A stretch of DNA of 64,000 bases from Pagrus major. Its lineage: Eukaryota > Chordata > Actinopteri > Spariformes > Sparidae. This document shows, one piece after another, positions 23,510 to 34,887 of this stretch. The notes under the pieces were generated by a model that was not told where the DNA came from, searched no databases, and saw only the letters and a list, made by a program, of their open reading frames with translations. Each line of letters opens with the position of its first letter. Position 1 is the stretch's first letter. The translations under genes were made by a program, and so were the position numbers. The stretch is from contig NC_133232.1 in the NCBI RefSeq assembly GCF_040436345.1, positions 29,017,315 through 29,081,314 on the forward strand, given 5' to 3'.

Positions 23510-26500
23510 CTAACTGGATTTCTTCTGGTCAACAGCGCTCGCACCTCTCGTCTTGTTCAACGCCACGGTGGCCTGAAAACAGAGAGAAAAGAGAAGACAG
23601 TTCACTTGACTGCATACTGTATCGTCATGTGTTTCTTGCAACATCTGCTGACTTCCGTTTTTTTTTTTTTTTAAAGCGGTGGTTAATGCACTGACAACGT
23701 GCAGGCTCCTCTGTCATATTTATAAACCTTCCAGGAAGTGTTCGATACATTCAAACCACTTCTGGTTTTGTCTAAGCAAGCAGCACAGTGAACTTGAGCG
23801 TGAACTCTAAATACCCTGAGGGCTGTTAGTAGGGATGTTAGACTCTCGCTTTTGTTGGTTTCCTTTTGTGCTGTGTTGACGCTGGATCCAGCTAATCTTT
23901 AACTTTAGCCATTTTATCACAATGAAGCTCTACATATTGATTTCAAAAAATGATTACAGAATGTAATGACTAACTGTTAGGTGAAAGGGGTTGTAACAGC
24001 TCCAAGTCACAGTGGAGACAGAAGTTAGAGCGTCTTCAGCTTCTGAAATGTGACGCATTTCCTGGTTTAGTTACTGGAAGGATCTAAATCAAATCTTTAA
24101 CATATGATTGGGTCGCTCCAAGTGGCCGCGGCTCTGCAACTTAAGAGTGACTTATATGGAGCTGTTGAGAGATATGACGCTGCGGAGGACAGTTGGCCAC
24201 CACACACACCTCCCTTCACCTGTGGTGTCAGACCAGGAGGAGGAGGAGGGTTATATGAACAAGTTAGACCGTTTTCACAGGTTAAATCCATCTTTAATCC
24301 CAAACAGGCCTCCAACTTAACTGTTCTGCTTGCTACACAAAAGTCACTTGCAGTTTCACATGTCATATGTCACCCTGGATTACATTTGATTGGATAAAGT
24401 TATGTAACAACTCCTGAGTTCAAAATGAGCCATCAAAAATGTTTTATAGGAAAAATACAAACATTTATCATGTAACAAGAGATAGTAATAGTAAAAGTAA
24501 TAGTCTGGAGGTTTTTAATTCAAATAAATGTCTGTTAAGTCATTATCTATTGCCGAATGAAGCAACACGATGGTGAATGCACCCATGGCCCACTGAAGTA
24601 AGTCCTTGCATTTGCTGTATTACAAACTGAATGTCTGAAAAATTTCCAGTACATTGACCTTCTGTGTTTCACTACTCCTTTTACATTTAGTGCGAATAAC
24701 TGAGTGCAGGTTCTTCCAGGAGAGACTGTCTGAAAGCCAAATATCATCAGCCATAGAAGAGACTAACTCCTCTAACTTGTCAAAACGTGGGGCCTACATC
24801 ACTAACAACGCAACTCGCATGCTGAGGGTTTGATCAGAGATGCGGATATATTACGCTACCAGAGGTTAACGTAGCCCCAAGCAGAGAGAAGCGAGCAGGA
24901 GAGGTTGGGTAAAGCCACTTCCTTTTTTCACTCCACACCCTCAGATGTTCTTTTTATATTCAAACTTGCGGTCTTCTACATCTACAGAGAACTCACCAAG
25001 ACCTGCAAACACTATTCTTAGTGAGTACAATTGGTAGACCAAAAATGAGATTACTTTCACATTACCTGTAATAAATTTAAATATACATGTCAATCCTCAA
25101 ACTCGCACTGTCTTTGGCGAAATAACTTTTCAAGTTTTTGCACCTTCATCCTGGTGTGCGTTACAGAGACACCTTAAACTTGATTATAAAAACAGGATTA
25201 AGGACTTTAGAGCACTGAATGCTCATGATCTGTTACTGAAAACTGCTAAATTCATTGTCCAGTAATTGAATGATTTGCTGATTGTTTTAAGTCATTCACT
25301 TGTTTTAGGCTGACCAAACTGCTGCCAGCCCAAGTTTGTACCTTACTGCCCGAAGCCCAAGTCTGTACCTGAAACCCAGAAGAGGCCGGACACTACAAGC
25401 ACTACCACTGGCCCAACCCCTGAGCCAATGACCTGGACTCCTTCAGTGCCATTCGACAGAGAAGTTCATAAGATCTTTGAACTTCTATGGCTTTTAAGCC
25501 TTTAAACAGGTTGTTTGAGCACAAAGACACCACTTAAGTGACTTAATTGTGGACACAGCAGCTGCCTAGCAAGCCACATGTTTTACATTTGATTACAAAA
25601 AGCCACATGACCATCGGCCTCTCTCTGATGACAACAAATTCTTTGCTACTCTGAAAAGGTCAGAAATGACTTCACCTAAATCAAGGAAGATCTCCGCCTG
25701 CTTGTTTTTAAACTTTACCCCTACTGACCACCAAACACTCCCTCAGCCACTGAATTAACACCAAAACAAGGCGCCAGCTGGTGTACAAATTAATTAATTA
25801 ATTAATTTTTTAAATAAAGGCAAATACAAACCGTTATTTTGCTCATAACCAGTTTTTGATCATCACACAGTACATGACTTTAATGGAACCTGTTCATGTT
25901 CTTTATGGCAGTGTGAGTCAAAAGCTCCATTACTGATGTCTCTGGTTTTGCGAGATGCCATTTTGTTCTTACACACATCAATTGCTCCCTCTAGTGGCTT
26001 TTATGGGCGCATGCATTGGACAAAAGGTATAGTGGTCTAACTAAAACCCCTGAAAGCAATACACCGGACCCATTATTCTCACCTGCTCCAGGACGACACC
26101 TGCAGCCTGGTCGATGGTTACTCCTACAGTCCGGTACCGACCAGAGTAGCGGATGAAGGCCCACGTCAGCATGGACATCATGACCACACCCATAGTACAG
26201 TCACACGCCAGGGCGAAGGCGGACAGGCCGACGAAGAGCAACACACCTGACAGCACGTAGAGGAAGCACACGAGGACAAACAGCACTGCAGGTGTCCGGA
26301 AGGCGCTGAAGAGATTTTTGGACTTTTAACAGCAAAGAGAAATACAGATGTTTTAGAGCACAGCATTAATAATATACCACAATCAAAATAATTTGAAGTC
26401 GAAACAACTTTGTTTTGTCTAATAAATGATAATAAATGTAAAGAAAAGATGTTTATTTTAATGTAAACAAATAATTTCTTTAAAAATAAAGCATAAAGGT

Positions 26501-29500
26501 TATATCATGTTTATGGAATAGTCTCTTAACCTCATTGTGTTTGGCAAATGACTGCCACATATCCCCCAGCTCCTTCTCCAGCTGTTCTTGGTAACGGTCA
26601 CAAAACTCTTGTCCGCCCATCTTCTTGGTCGAGGAGAAGGCGTGAAGAGCCTCTCGGAAGTTGAAGTGATGCTTTTCCTCCAGAGACTCAGGAGACACAT
26701 AGGGCAAGTCTCCGCCACACACCTTAACAATGAAAACAGAGAAAAGAGACATAAGAAAGAGAGTTACCTATCCTTTCTCTGTGTATAATGTTTTGATTTT
26801 TCACATGTAGGTGAGCTCACCTTCTCCATGTTCTTATAATACTGATCTTTGGCTGTTGCCACAGCTGCCAGGTTGTTGGCCTCTGCTGTAGCCTGGTGAG
26901 ACAAACAGACATATGTGAACAAGTCAAAGTTATCCCCTACATAACAGGAAAATTACTGGTTTGCTTGAATTTTTGTTCAAAGGTTCTATAGATGAGATTT
27001 TGAACAGCAACCAACTATTTGCTATATAAAGACACAATGGAGTAATGGTGTCCTGAACACATGATGCCTCAGACCCTGTGTGTGGGTGTAATCTGAGCTC
27101 CTTTGTTAATTGTTGTGGTAGCCAGCCCGGCTGCATGTGCACGTCACTTTCACACTGGAATAAAAACCCACTAGCATCTGGCTTTTGTCTATAATGTGGA
27201 TGTGCGCCGGCATTCACTCCCACGTCAAATGACTCTGAGGTAGTCACAGGTGTTTATCAGCTCCAGGTCTGATTGGCTGTAATGGAAACACAACACCCGT
27301 GTGGACATCTTCTGGATGTAGTCTGATGCGGTTTATGATCTGCTGCTTTCTACTGTTCTATCCTGCACAATCATGTTGATGAACGTGACACACAAGACAC
27401 AAAAAACAGAAAGGGAAAACTCATGCGCATAACGCATATATATTTCTATCCTAGTTTTGGTGGTACCAGAGCATGAGTCCCTCTCAGTGAAACTGTCAGT
27501 GCTCACCAAAGAGACTAACAGAGTGGCCTCCCACACAGCATTGTAAAATGGCGTGCAGTCTGAACAGTTAAGCTGAAGACATTCACGTTTCTATTGAAAC
27601 CATTAAAGTTTAGCTACATAAAGCATATTTTATGTGATGCCTTAGGTAGCTAGCACAGTAGCAGGATAGCTAGTGAACTAATAATTATACTACTTGTCAT
27701 TCAGCAGATCAAAGAAAGAGCTCCTTATCGAGCTAAATACGTTACTAATGTGCACATTCAGGACCAGAATATTTTCACACGTGTGGTGAATTAAGGGATT
27801 ATTTTCTCCAAACCAGAGTTGGTGATTGTTGGAACGGTGGAAAGACTAACCATGACAGTTTTGATGAGTTTTACTTTGTTTCTGTGAAGATCGAATGAGG
27901 TGTTTTATGATCACCTGCAAGATAAAATTACTGTTTTTCTCAATGGAGTCTGGTGGCTCTGAGGAGAACAATATAACAGCTGTTTCTGGTTTGGGGTGAG
28001 GTAAGCAGGCACCACCCTTTGTTTTCGGGCTGAGATGCTGTAGCTCCAGAGCGACATCTAGTGGCAGTGAATGTTGCATGTAAACCTTTAAGCCAACACA
28101 TACCATGAGCATCGTCTTTGGTTGTGGCAGGTCTTCACCCTGGTAAATCTTGATGTAAGCCTGGTAAGACAATAATTACAATATTAGGAATGAGAAACTG
28201 GTTCAGTTTTAGCAAGAAAAACTCATTAGGAGAAGATGTTACCTTGAAAAACTCAAGCAGGCCCCGGCAAGTGACTTTGTTTCCATTTATTTCTTTCTCA
28301 GCCAGACGATCCGGGTGCAGCAGTTTAGGTATCAGGCTCTCCAGCTGCTCTCTGAACTCTGGGGCCACATCTGACAAAACAAACACATCAACACTCAGGG
28401 CAGCACTTAAAATACTAGTTATTCTGCTCATTAGCAACCTTAAACTAAGTACACCAGTATGGAAAACAGAGATCTTACCTTTTAGTTTTCCATCAAAAGA
28501 AGGGTGGGTGGCAACCTTCAACCCAGGGTGAGGTAACAGGAAGCAGGAAATTTTGGTGAAGCATGAATGGATGTGATCCCTCACTGTTTGCAGCTCCTCA
28601 TGCTGGGACTCGTTAACCTTTAAGAATAAAGACAGTAATCAGGTGAAATCCCAAACTCAGAATTTAAGAATCAACTAAGTGTGTTATTTATATTCTGCCG
28701 AATCAATAAGACAGCATTGGTACCTGTAAGCGTTTATCCAGGAACTCATTGCCTCCTTTAAACCCGTAGCTGTATTCATAGGGAAAGCTCCAGTCCCTGA
28801 CCAGGAACATCAAAGACTGTGGGAGGAAAAGAAACAGTTTTATTAAACATATCAAACAGAGAACCAAAACATCAGACACATGTCTAACTTCAGCAACAAT
28901 GCATCGATTGGTTCTCTCACCTGAAAGGGCTTCTGAAAGATCTCATCCATGGCAAGACGACCGTACTCTGTGAACAGCTGTGAGGGGGAGGCAGCCATGA
29001 TGCAAAATTAATACTGAGATTCAAAAATCTGCAGAGCAACTAATCTGGCAGTGTAAGACCTTAAATATCAATGAAGACCAAATCATACAGTCTTCCTGCC
29101 TGATCTTTTATCAAACATACTTCACCAACCAAATCAAAGCAGGTTGTCACACTCAAATAAACAGACCTGTAGCTGCTGCAGATCGTCCTCTTGTATGTTC
29201 TGAGACAGATTGTAGATCTACAAAAGAGAACAATGTGAGCACACCATATGATAAATATAAAGAGAGATGATTAAATCAGTGACATCAGAGAAGATCAGTC
29301 ACCTGTATTGAGCTGGTCATGGTGCTGAGGGCAAAGATGGTGGCACAGTCCTTCACAGTGGACTGGTAATCAAAGGCTCCCTGAGTGTCCATCAACACTA
29401 CCGCCACCTACAGGAGCACAGAGACAACATACAGGACATGAACACTGTTTGTGACGAATTGTTAAGAGAAAGAATACTTCAATTTCAAAAGCTGTTCTTT

Positions 29501-30783
29501 AAACTGAATATATCCTTCAAATTACAAACAAATTAAAATGGAAGCAGTTAAAAAATCCCTTCACATATGAAACTATGAAAATTACAAGTCAGATTGTGGA
29601 TCATGTATCACATCATCAGGGATAAAGGTATATTTCTTCAATCATTCAACTCTAATGTTCATCCACGGTGCACATACCTCTGTTCCATCGCTCTTTTGGA
29701 CGGGGAAAACTTCACTCCACAGCTGGATGCCAGTCGTTTCTGGTTCTGAACCTCCTCTCCAAGAAAATCCAGTCAGCGGCTCATCGTCCTGACCCAGCCA
29801 GTTTACATCACCCTGCAGAGATACAAATTAGGGACAGGATGGGATGTCTCTGTGAAACTCTGTATCAAAACCTTCTAGCTTATTAAAAAACTGAAACATG
29901 CCTCATCATGTACGTCTAATTATCCTGAAGAATAGAGCAGCAGCAGCAGACATTTTACCCTGAAACATTAGTAGTAACTCCAGCTGTTCTACATAATTTA
30001 CAGCACAAAAAAGTACGACGTGGAATGTCGACCTCAGTCAGGTCATAATTATCTTCACAGTTAGCCTTTCTTTTGACTGCAGTGGGTACACGACAGGAGA
30101 GAAAATGGTAGCAAACATTAGGCCTGATGGCGGCACTACAGCAAAAGTAATAGAGTGACCAAAATCAGTGAGATTTATCAATGAGCTCAGCAAATGCAAT
30201 GCCAAGCATTAGGTTGGTTTACAACAGAAAAGGCATTCCCAAGGACTCCACTCCTTAAATGACTAAATTCTCAATGATTCCCTTTAAGTGAACCTGTCAG
30301 CTCACATGTTGCAGCAGGGAGGGGAGATAATGTGGAATGCCTGCATACAGGTAGGATTCCAACCGAAGACGAATTTCATCACACCTTTCACACAAGCAGA
30401 GGAATGACTCAGTAGTGTGACGTCCCTGCTATTACACACCCATCAGTTAACAAGACAGGATTTCGGCACCAAATATGTCCCCCTCAGGTATGGGAACTTG
30501 GCGTATGAGTGCTGTAGACAGATATGAGGAGTATGGTGTAATCTCTGACACTAATAAATCATGTTACAGTGTGACTCACCTTTCTGTACATGTAGCGGAG
30601 CATGAAATCCAGCAGGAAGCTCTTGCCCTTCCTGAAGGCTCCGGCCACTGACAGCACGACCACATGTTTGTCTCGGACCTCAGGAGCCAACAGAATCCGA
30701 CCCAACGCCTCCGTGTCCAAAGCGAAGGAGTGATCCTCCTTACACACTGTGACGATCTGAACTGGGCCTGGTTCCCTCCCCAT
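23510..30783 (-). CDS. atl3: Atlastin-3, ER membrane-fusion GTPase
   Basis: Thirteen coding exons join in frame to 511 residues: 30580-30783, 29678-29812, 29303-29407, 29167-29217, 28921-28977, 28724-28816, 28479-28617, 28243-28370, 28104-28160, 26821-26892, 26531-26722, 26083-26322 and 23510-23572. The start is supported by an in-frame TAG four codons upstream. Visible motifs are the P-loop GAFRKGKS (48-55), the switch region MDTQGAF, the RD motif of atlastins (Arg191-Asp192), the three-helix middle domain, and two closely spaced membrane segments in residues about 422-470 (exon at 26083). A short tail ending VDQKKSS follows. The N-terminus [18 protein letters not shown] and the [15 protein letters not shown] block match ATL3 better than ATL1 or ATL2. 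Atlastins tether and fuse ER tubules to make three-way junctions, and ATL3 also acts in ER-phagy in mammals. The N-terminus is shorter than the human protein (541 residues). Confidence 0.93.
25086..25265 (+). mobile_element. LINE fragment: C-terminal end of a reverse-transcriptase ORF
   Basis: A 59-codon frame closing with TAA reads [15 protein letters not shown], then [18 protein letters not shown] and then [11 protein letters not shown]. The pattern of a phenylalanine/proline-rich block, W and LQ..LKLD with a final short helix is typical of the extreme C-terminus of ORF2 in fish non-LTR retrotransposons. The rest of the element was not recognised, so this is a short relic. It lies in the last intron of atl3, antisense to the gene. 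The family (L2/CR1-like or Rex-like) cannot be settled by eye. Confidence 0.6.
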
Positions 30784-31639
30784 TCTTAAGAGCTACTGGT
30801 CCCTGTGAGGAGCACAGACAAAAACACAAGGCAGATATTAGTTTGTCAGTCGTTATTGTTGATTTATCTGTTCATTTACTGATAAACTGAGTCGTCTTTA
30901 TCTCGTCACAAAAAGTGAAAGATGTACAAGGTGACCTGTGAAACACATTAAATTAAAAAGTAAAGTCTTTAACATTTTTTCGTGATGAATGACTTTAAAC
31001 GATTAATCGATTACAAATATAGTTGCTGATTACTTTTCTGTCAATTGACTAATTGACTCAACACAGTTATTCATCTAAAAATAACATTAGTCTGCAACAG
31101 AAATGTATTTGATTTAAATTTTGAGAGAGAGAGTGGGTGTTTATGGCACCACCTTAACTACTTTCAAGGTGCATGGACACAAGAAAAGGTGTAAAGAGAT
31201 CAAAACTCCAGAAACTTGTGGCTGTCATCCTTATGCCAAAGTAGCACATTTTTTAAAATCAATGTATTTTATGGGCAATTGGACACAAAAAACACTCATA
31301 ATCAGAAAAATGCTGTATATCAGCTCCACTAATCGGTCGACCCCTACATCATCCCTCTTAATAGAGCTCCTATGTTCAGTAAAACGCTGGACGCTATCAT
31401 ATGGAGCACGTTTTTTGTTTAATAGGTAATACAATCCTTACTGCTAATGGTCTTTCCACTGACAGGGTGGCTATAAGACGTTTGATAATCGCTTAGTAGT
31501 TTTACATATTAATATTTAAAACACACAATCATTAAACATTGATTGGTTAAAGTTTCACACATGTGAAGAGGTGCTTGTACTTTTTCTGTAATTCAGGTTG
31601 CTCAAAAAAACTTTTGCTTTTATGATAACTTTTTCTGCG

Positions 31640-31662
31640 GTGTGTGTGTGTGTGTGTGTGTG
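31640..31662. repeat. (TG)n microsatellite
   Basis: Eleven to twelve TG dinucleotides in the intron between the likely atl3 noncoding exon and its first coding exon. Confidence 0.9.
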
Positions 31663-32833
31663 TTGGCTGGCCACAAGCAATGCTAAGATATTGTTTAGGC
31701 TCGTGTTACTTGTAATGGACAATTCACAACGTAATTATTAATGAATGTACTAATGGATGAATATTATTCTCAACAACTGTAGCACATGAAATGTTTCCTT
31801 GCCTGCCCATCGCCAGATTAGAAATCATAATGGAAAAATAATCAGTGCATTAGTCAATAATAACAATAGACATTATCTGTAGGTCTTTACTGCGAATTTC
31901 TTGGAGAGCACTCTGCTGAGCCATGTAACAGACCATGTCAGATTTGAGATTTGGCTGATAACCACACACATGAAGCTGTTGACTCAGTAAATACCATTTT
32001 GCCTGTGCCTACTGTGTAATCTGACATGCACAGATCCTTCCACACAATATTCAGCTCTGTGTAAAGACGACCTCTGGGATGCTCTTATGGGTGTCATGCT
32101 GCTTTGCCTCTAGCTAGCAGATTTTGCATGCTCAGTTCATTTCAGCTGCTTCAATGGACTTCATTGTTGTCGCTCTTTTGAAGAGGATGGCCTTTCCCAT
32201 GATGAGTAAGACAGGCATGTGTTCTCACGACAGCTCGTCTGTGTGACAACAATCACCAAAGCTCGCTCTCCATTTTCACCAAAAGCTGAGCAACACCTCA
32301 GAAAGGTGTGGCAGTCAGCAGCAGCATGCCAGGCATTTCTGGACGGTGAGTGCGCTGAACGAGTGCCATAAAAACAACATTTAAAAAATGCAGCCATCAG
32401 ACCAAACCATATTTTTAAATGTACCTAGGTTCTGTTGTTATGACCACGAACGTGACCGCACGAGATGAACTAAATTGTAGCCCACAGCACCGATGTTAGC
32501 AACTGCCACTTAACGCTGACAGCGATGTTGGCTACGTTGGCACCACTCGTACCAGCAACGTGACAGCTAAGCTAAACAGATAGCAACGTTAAGCTAAATG
32601 TTTTCAAGAAGCCTAACACCGACCTACATCCCATAACTACTAACAGGCTACTATCTTACTTGCTTGTTTATCTGCATGTACTCAAACAAACAGCTAAATG
32701 CTAACTGTTAGCGCGTATCTGTTGTTAGCTGTCACGGACAACAAGAGTTAAAAATAACGTTGCGTAAATCTTTTAACAGCTTGCAAATAACGTATCTCAT
32801 CGTTTTAGCGTCTGCGTCGAGGCGTAATGTTAC

Positions 32834-32975
32834 CTTTGATGTCTTCACACGGCTTCAACACAATCTTTAGAGGGTGCAGAAACGTGACTATTTACACTGG
32901 CACGAAAACAACTATGAGAACTTTTTTCCACAGCGAAAAACTCGCACACTTCCGGCTTGTCCTCAGCGCGCCCAC
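32834..32975 (-). other. Probable 5' noncoding exon of atl3
   Basis: On the minus strand, CATCAAAG is followed by GTAACATT, a good donor at 32833/32834. The first atl3 coding exon opens after the acceptor CTCCTCACAG just right of 30803. A noncoding first exon spliced over about 2 kb is the simplest reading. Its 5' limit is approximate and was set before the ZNF143-like motif. Confidence 0.4.
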
Positions 32976-32983
32976 CGCCCGTG

Positions 32984-32997
32984 TGGGAAATGTAGTT
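32984..32997 (-). promoter_or_regulatory. ZNF143/STAF-like site at the atl3 promoter
   Basis: TGGGAAATGTAGTT resembles the 3' half of the ZNF143 consensus, whose reverse complement reads ACTACAATTCCCA. It lies in a CG-rich stretch at the presumed atl3 start, and a second partial match (GGGGAATGTAGTTT) is at 33076-33089. ZNF143 sites are common in housekeeping promoters; binding here is inferred. Confidence 0.45.
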
Positions 32998-33075
32998 CTG
33001 GCGCGAGTTCCTGCTTGTACTTCTGTCTGACTACGAACTACGTTACCCGACGTCCAACCCTTCGCTCACAGCTAC

Positions 33076-33089
33076 GGGGAATGTAGTTT
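33076..33089 (-). promoter_or_regulatory. Second ZNF143/STAF-like motif
   Basis: GGGGAATGTAGTTT repeats the GGGAA-TGTAGTT pattern of the site 92 bases away. Paired sites strengthen the idea of a ZNF143-type promoter for atl3, but the match is partial. Confidence 0.35.
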
Positions 33090-33591
33090 TTATACGTAAA
33101 GTTACGAATACGGAACTTCTGGATGAGCTATGCAAAGCAGAAGTTGTTTTGCGTGTAAACAAATCATGAATAGATAACTTCCACGGATACAAAAAAAATA
33201 AAATAATAATAATGTTGCCTAGCAACAGGTTTTTGCTTGGGAAGATAGCAGACTGTAATAGGTTCAGTCGCCCTCTAAAGGTATAATATGAACCACAACA
33301 ATCCTCCACAGATGATGAGAATACTCACAAATACATGTCTTAGTTTTCATACAGTGTTGTAAGAATATCCAAATAATAAATAATAATAACAAATTGTAGT
33401 GGAGTGGAAGTATAAAATAGCAGACATGGACATACTCGATTAAAGTACATGTAGCTCAAAATTGTATTTATTACTTAGTTACATGCTTTCACTGTTTCTA
33501 TGGCAATAAACTAATGATACCAAAACAAAACTGATATACTGTCTGAACATAAAAACAGCCAAGATAAGATCGCCAGAACTGCATGACAGAT

Positions 33592-33597
33592 TTTATT
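33592..33597 (-). terminator. Candidate poly(A) signal for the forkhead gene
   Basis: TTTATT on the plus strand reads AATAAA on the minus strand, 1.29 kb past the forkhead stop codon. The interval 33598-34887 is AT-rich with no other gene, so it is probably the 3' UTR. Confidence 0.45.
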
Positions 33598-34887
33598 TGT
33601 TAGATTACAAAATCTAAAGCTTTCAAAAATACATATAATTTACAAACAGAAATCTCAGAGTACCCTGAAATGTAAAGTGGTTTAAATGGCAGTGAGTTCA
33701 TCTTACATTTCAACTCCGTATCAAAACCTTTCCTGATTGAAACAGCGTATAGCTTAGCGTACAAGATCATATCTGGGTTTTCAAATTCACAGAAATTCAA
33801 AGACGTCCAGGGATTCAGCGACATGACAACATGTCCATCAAATCAACTCTGAAGAATGTGTGTAAAAAAATTAATTAGACATAAAATTGGAAGTACTTTT
33901 TTTGTAATTGAGAAGTGCTTTCTCACTTTATGAGCTCAATCTACAATCACAACTACATAATAAATTAAATAATCTTAATGAAGTATTATACTCAACTACT
34001 TTTAGAAAGACAGCAGTAACAGTGCAATTGGCCACAATATTTGAATTAAGTTTGTTTTAAATGCCGATTTTTCCTCATTGAGTAACTACTATGAAAACCT
34101 TATAAAGAAAAGATGGTCACCACTTTGAAGAATTGACTGGTAACACATATTATATTGAAATGGTAATGCAGTGCAGATAGTGAGCAGTGTATTGAGCTAT
34201 TTTTGTAACTTGTAACTTCTATCCACAAGTTAATACAATGTTCTTTCATTCTTTTTTTACTCCCTATCCGCGAAGAGCTCCTGATTTTTTACATCATCGG
34301 TCCATCTGTACTCCTGACCCAGCGCAGCACTGGCCTTATTTTTTCTTTGTTATATGCAGGTTTTAACACTATAAAACTTTAACTCGGGAAACATCTTAAT
34401 GAAGAAACATACTTTCTAGTTGAGTTGGAATCACTCCTTCCACCCCTGAGAATGAACTTAATGTGTTAAAAAATCACAGTGGAAAACCTTAAAATGTATT
34501 GTATTGTATCCTCTTGTAATACTTTAAAGTATAATTTTGTCCTTATTTTTTATCATCAAAAACACTATCAAATGTTTGTCCAGGTTGTCATTGATTGACG
34601 CTAAATTCGGCCTCTGCATTGAAAGTGCCTGAATACATGTGAAGCAATATGATCCATGACCTTGTTAGTCCATCAAAAGAGTTGATTATATATATTTTTA
34701 CCTAACTACAAAACATAAACGAGCCATAGGGCAGTGTCAACATCTCAGGAAGAAGCAGCCAATCTTAAAAACATCATCACTCCATCCATTATCATTTAAG
34801 ACTTTCAACATAAATCCTCATAATGTTGATTTGTTGAAGTTGGATTGAAGCATTGCATCAGCTGTTATTGTTAAACGTGATATAACA

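Noticed and set aside
24097-24397. Several overlapping frames on both strands near 24.2 kb
   Set aside because: Three frames are open at once over the same bases, which argues against selection on any one. The stretch lies within the last atl3 intron.
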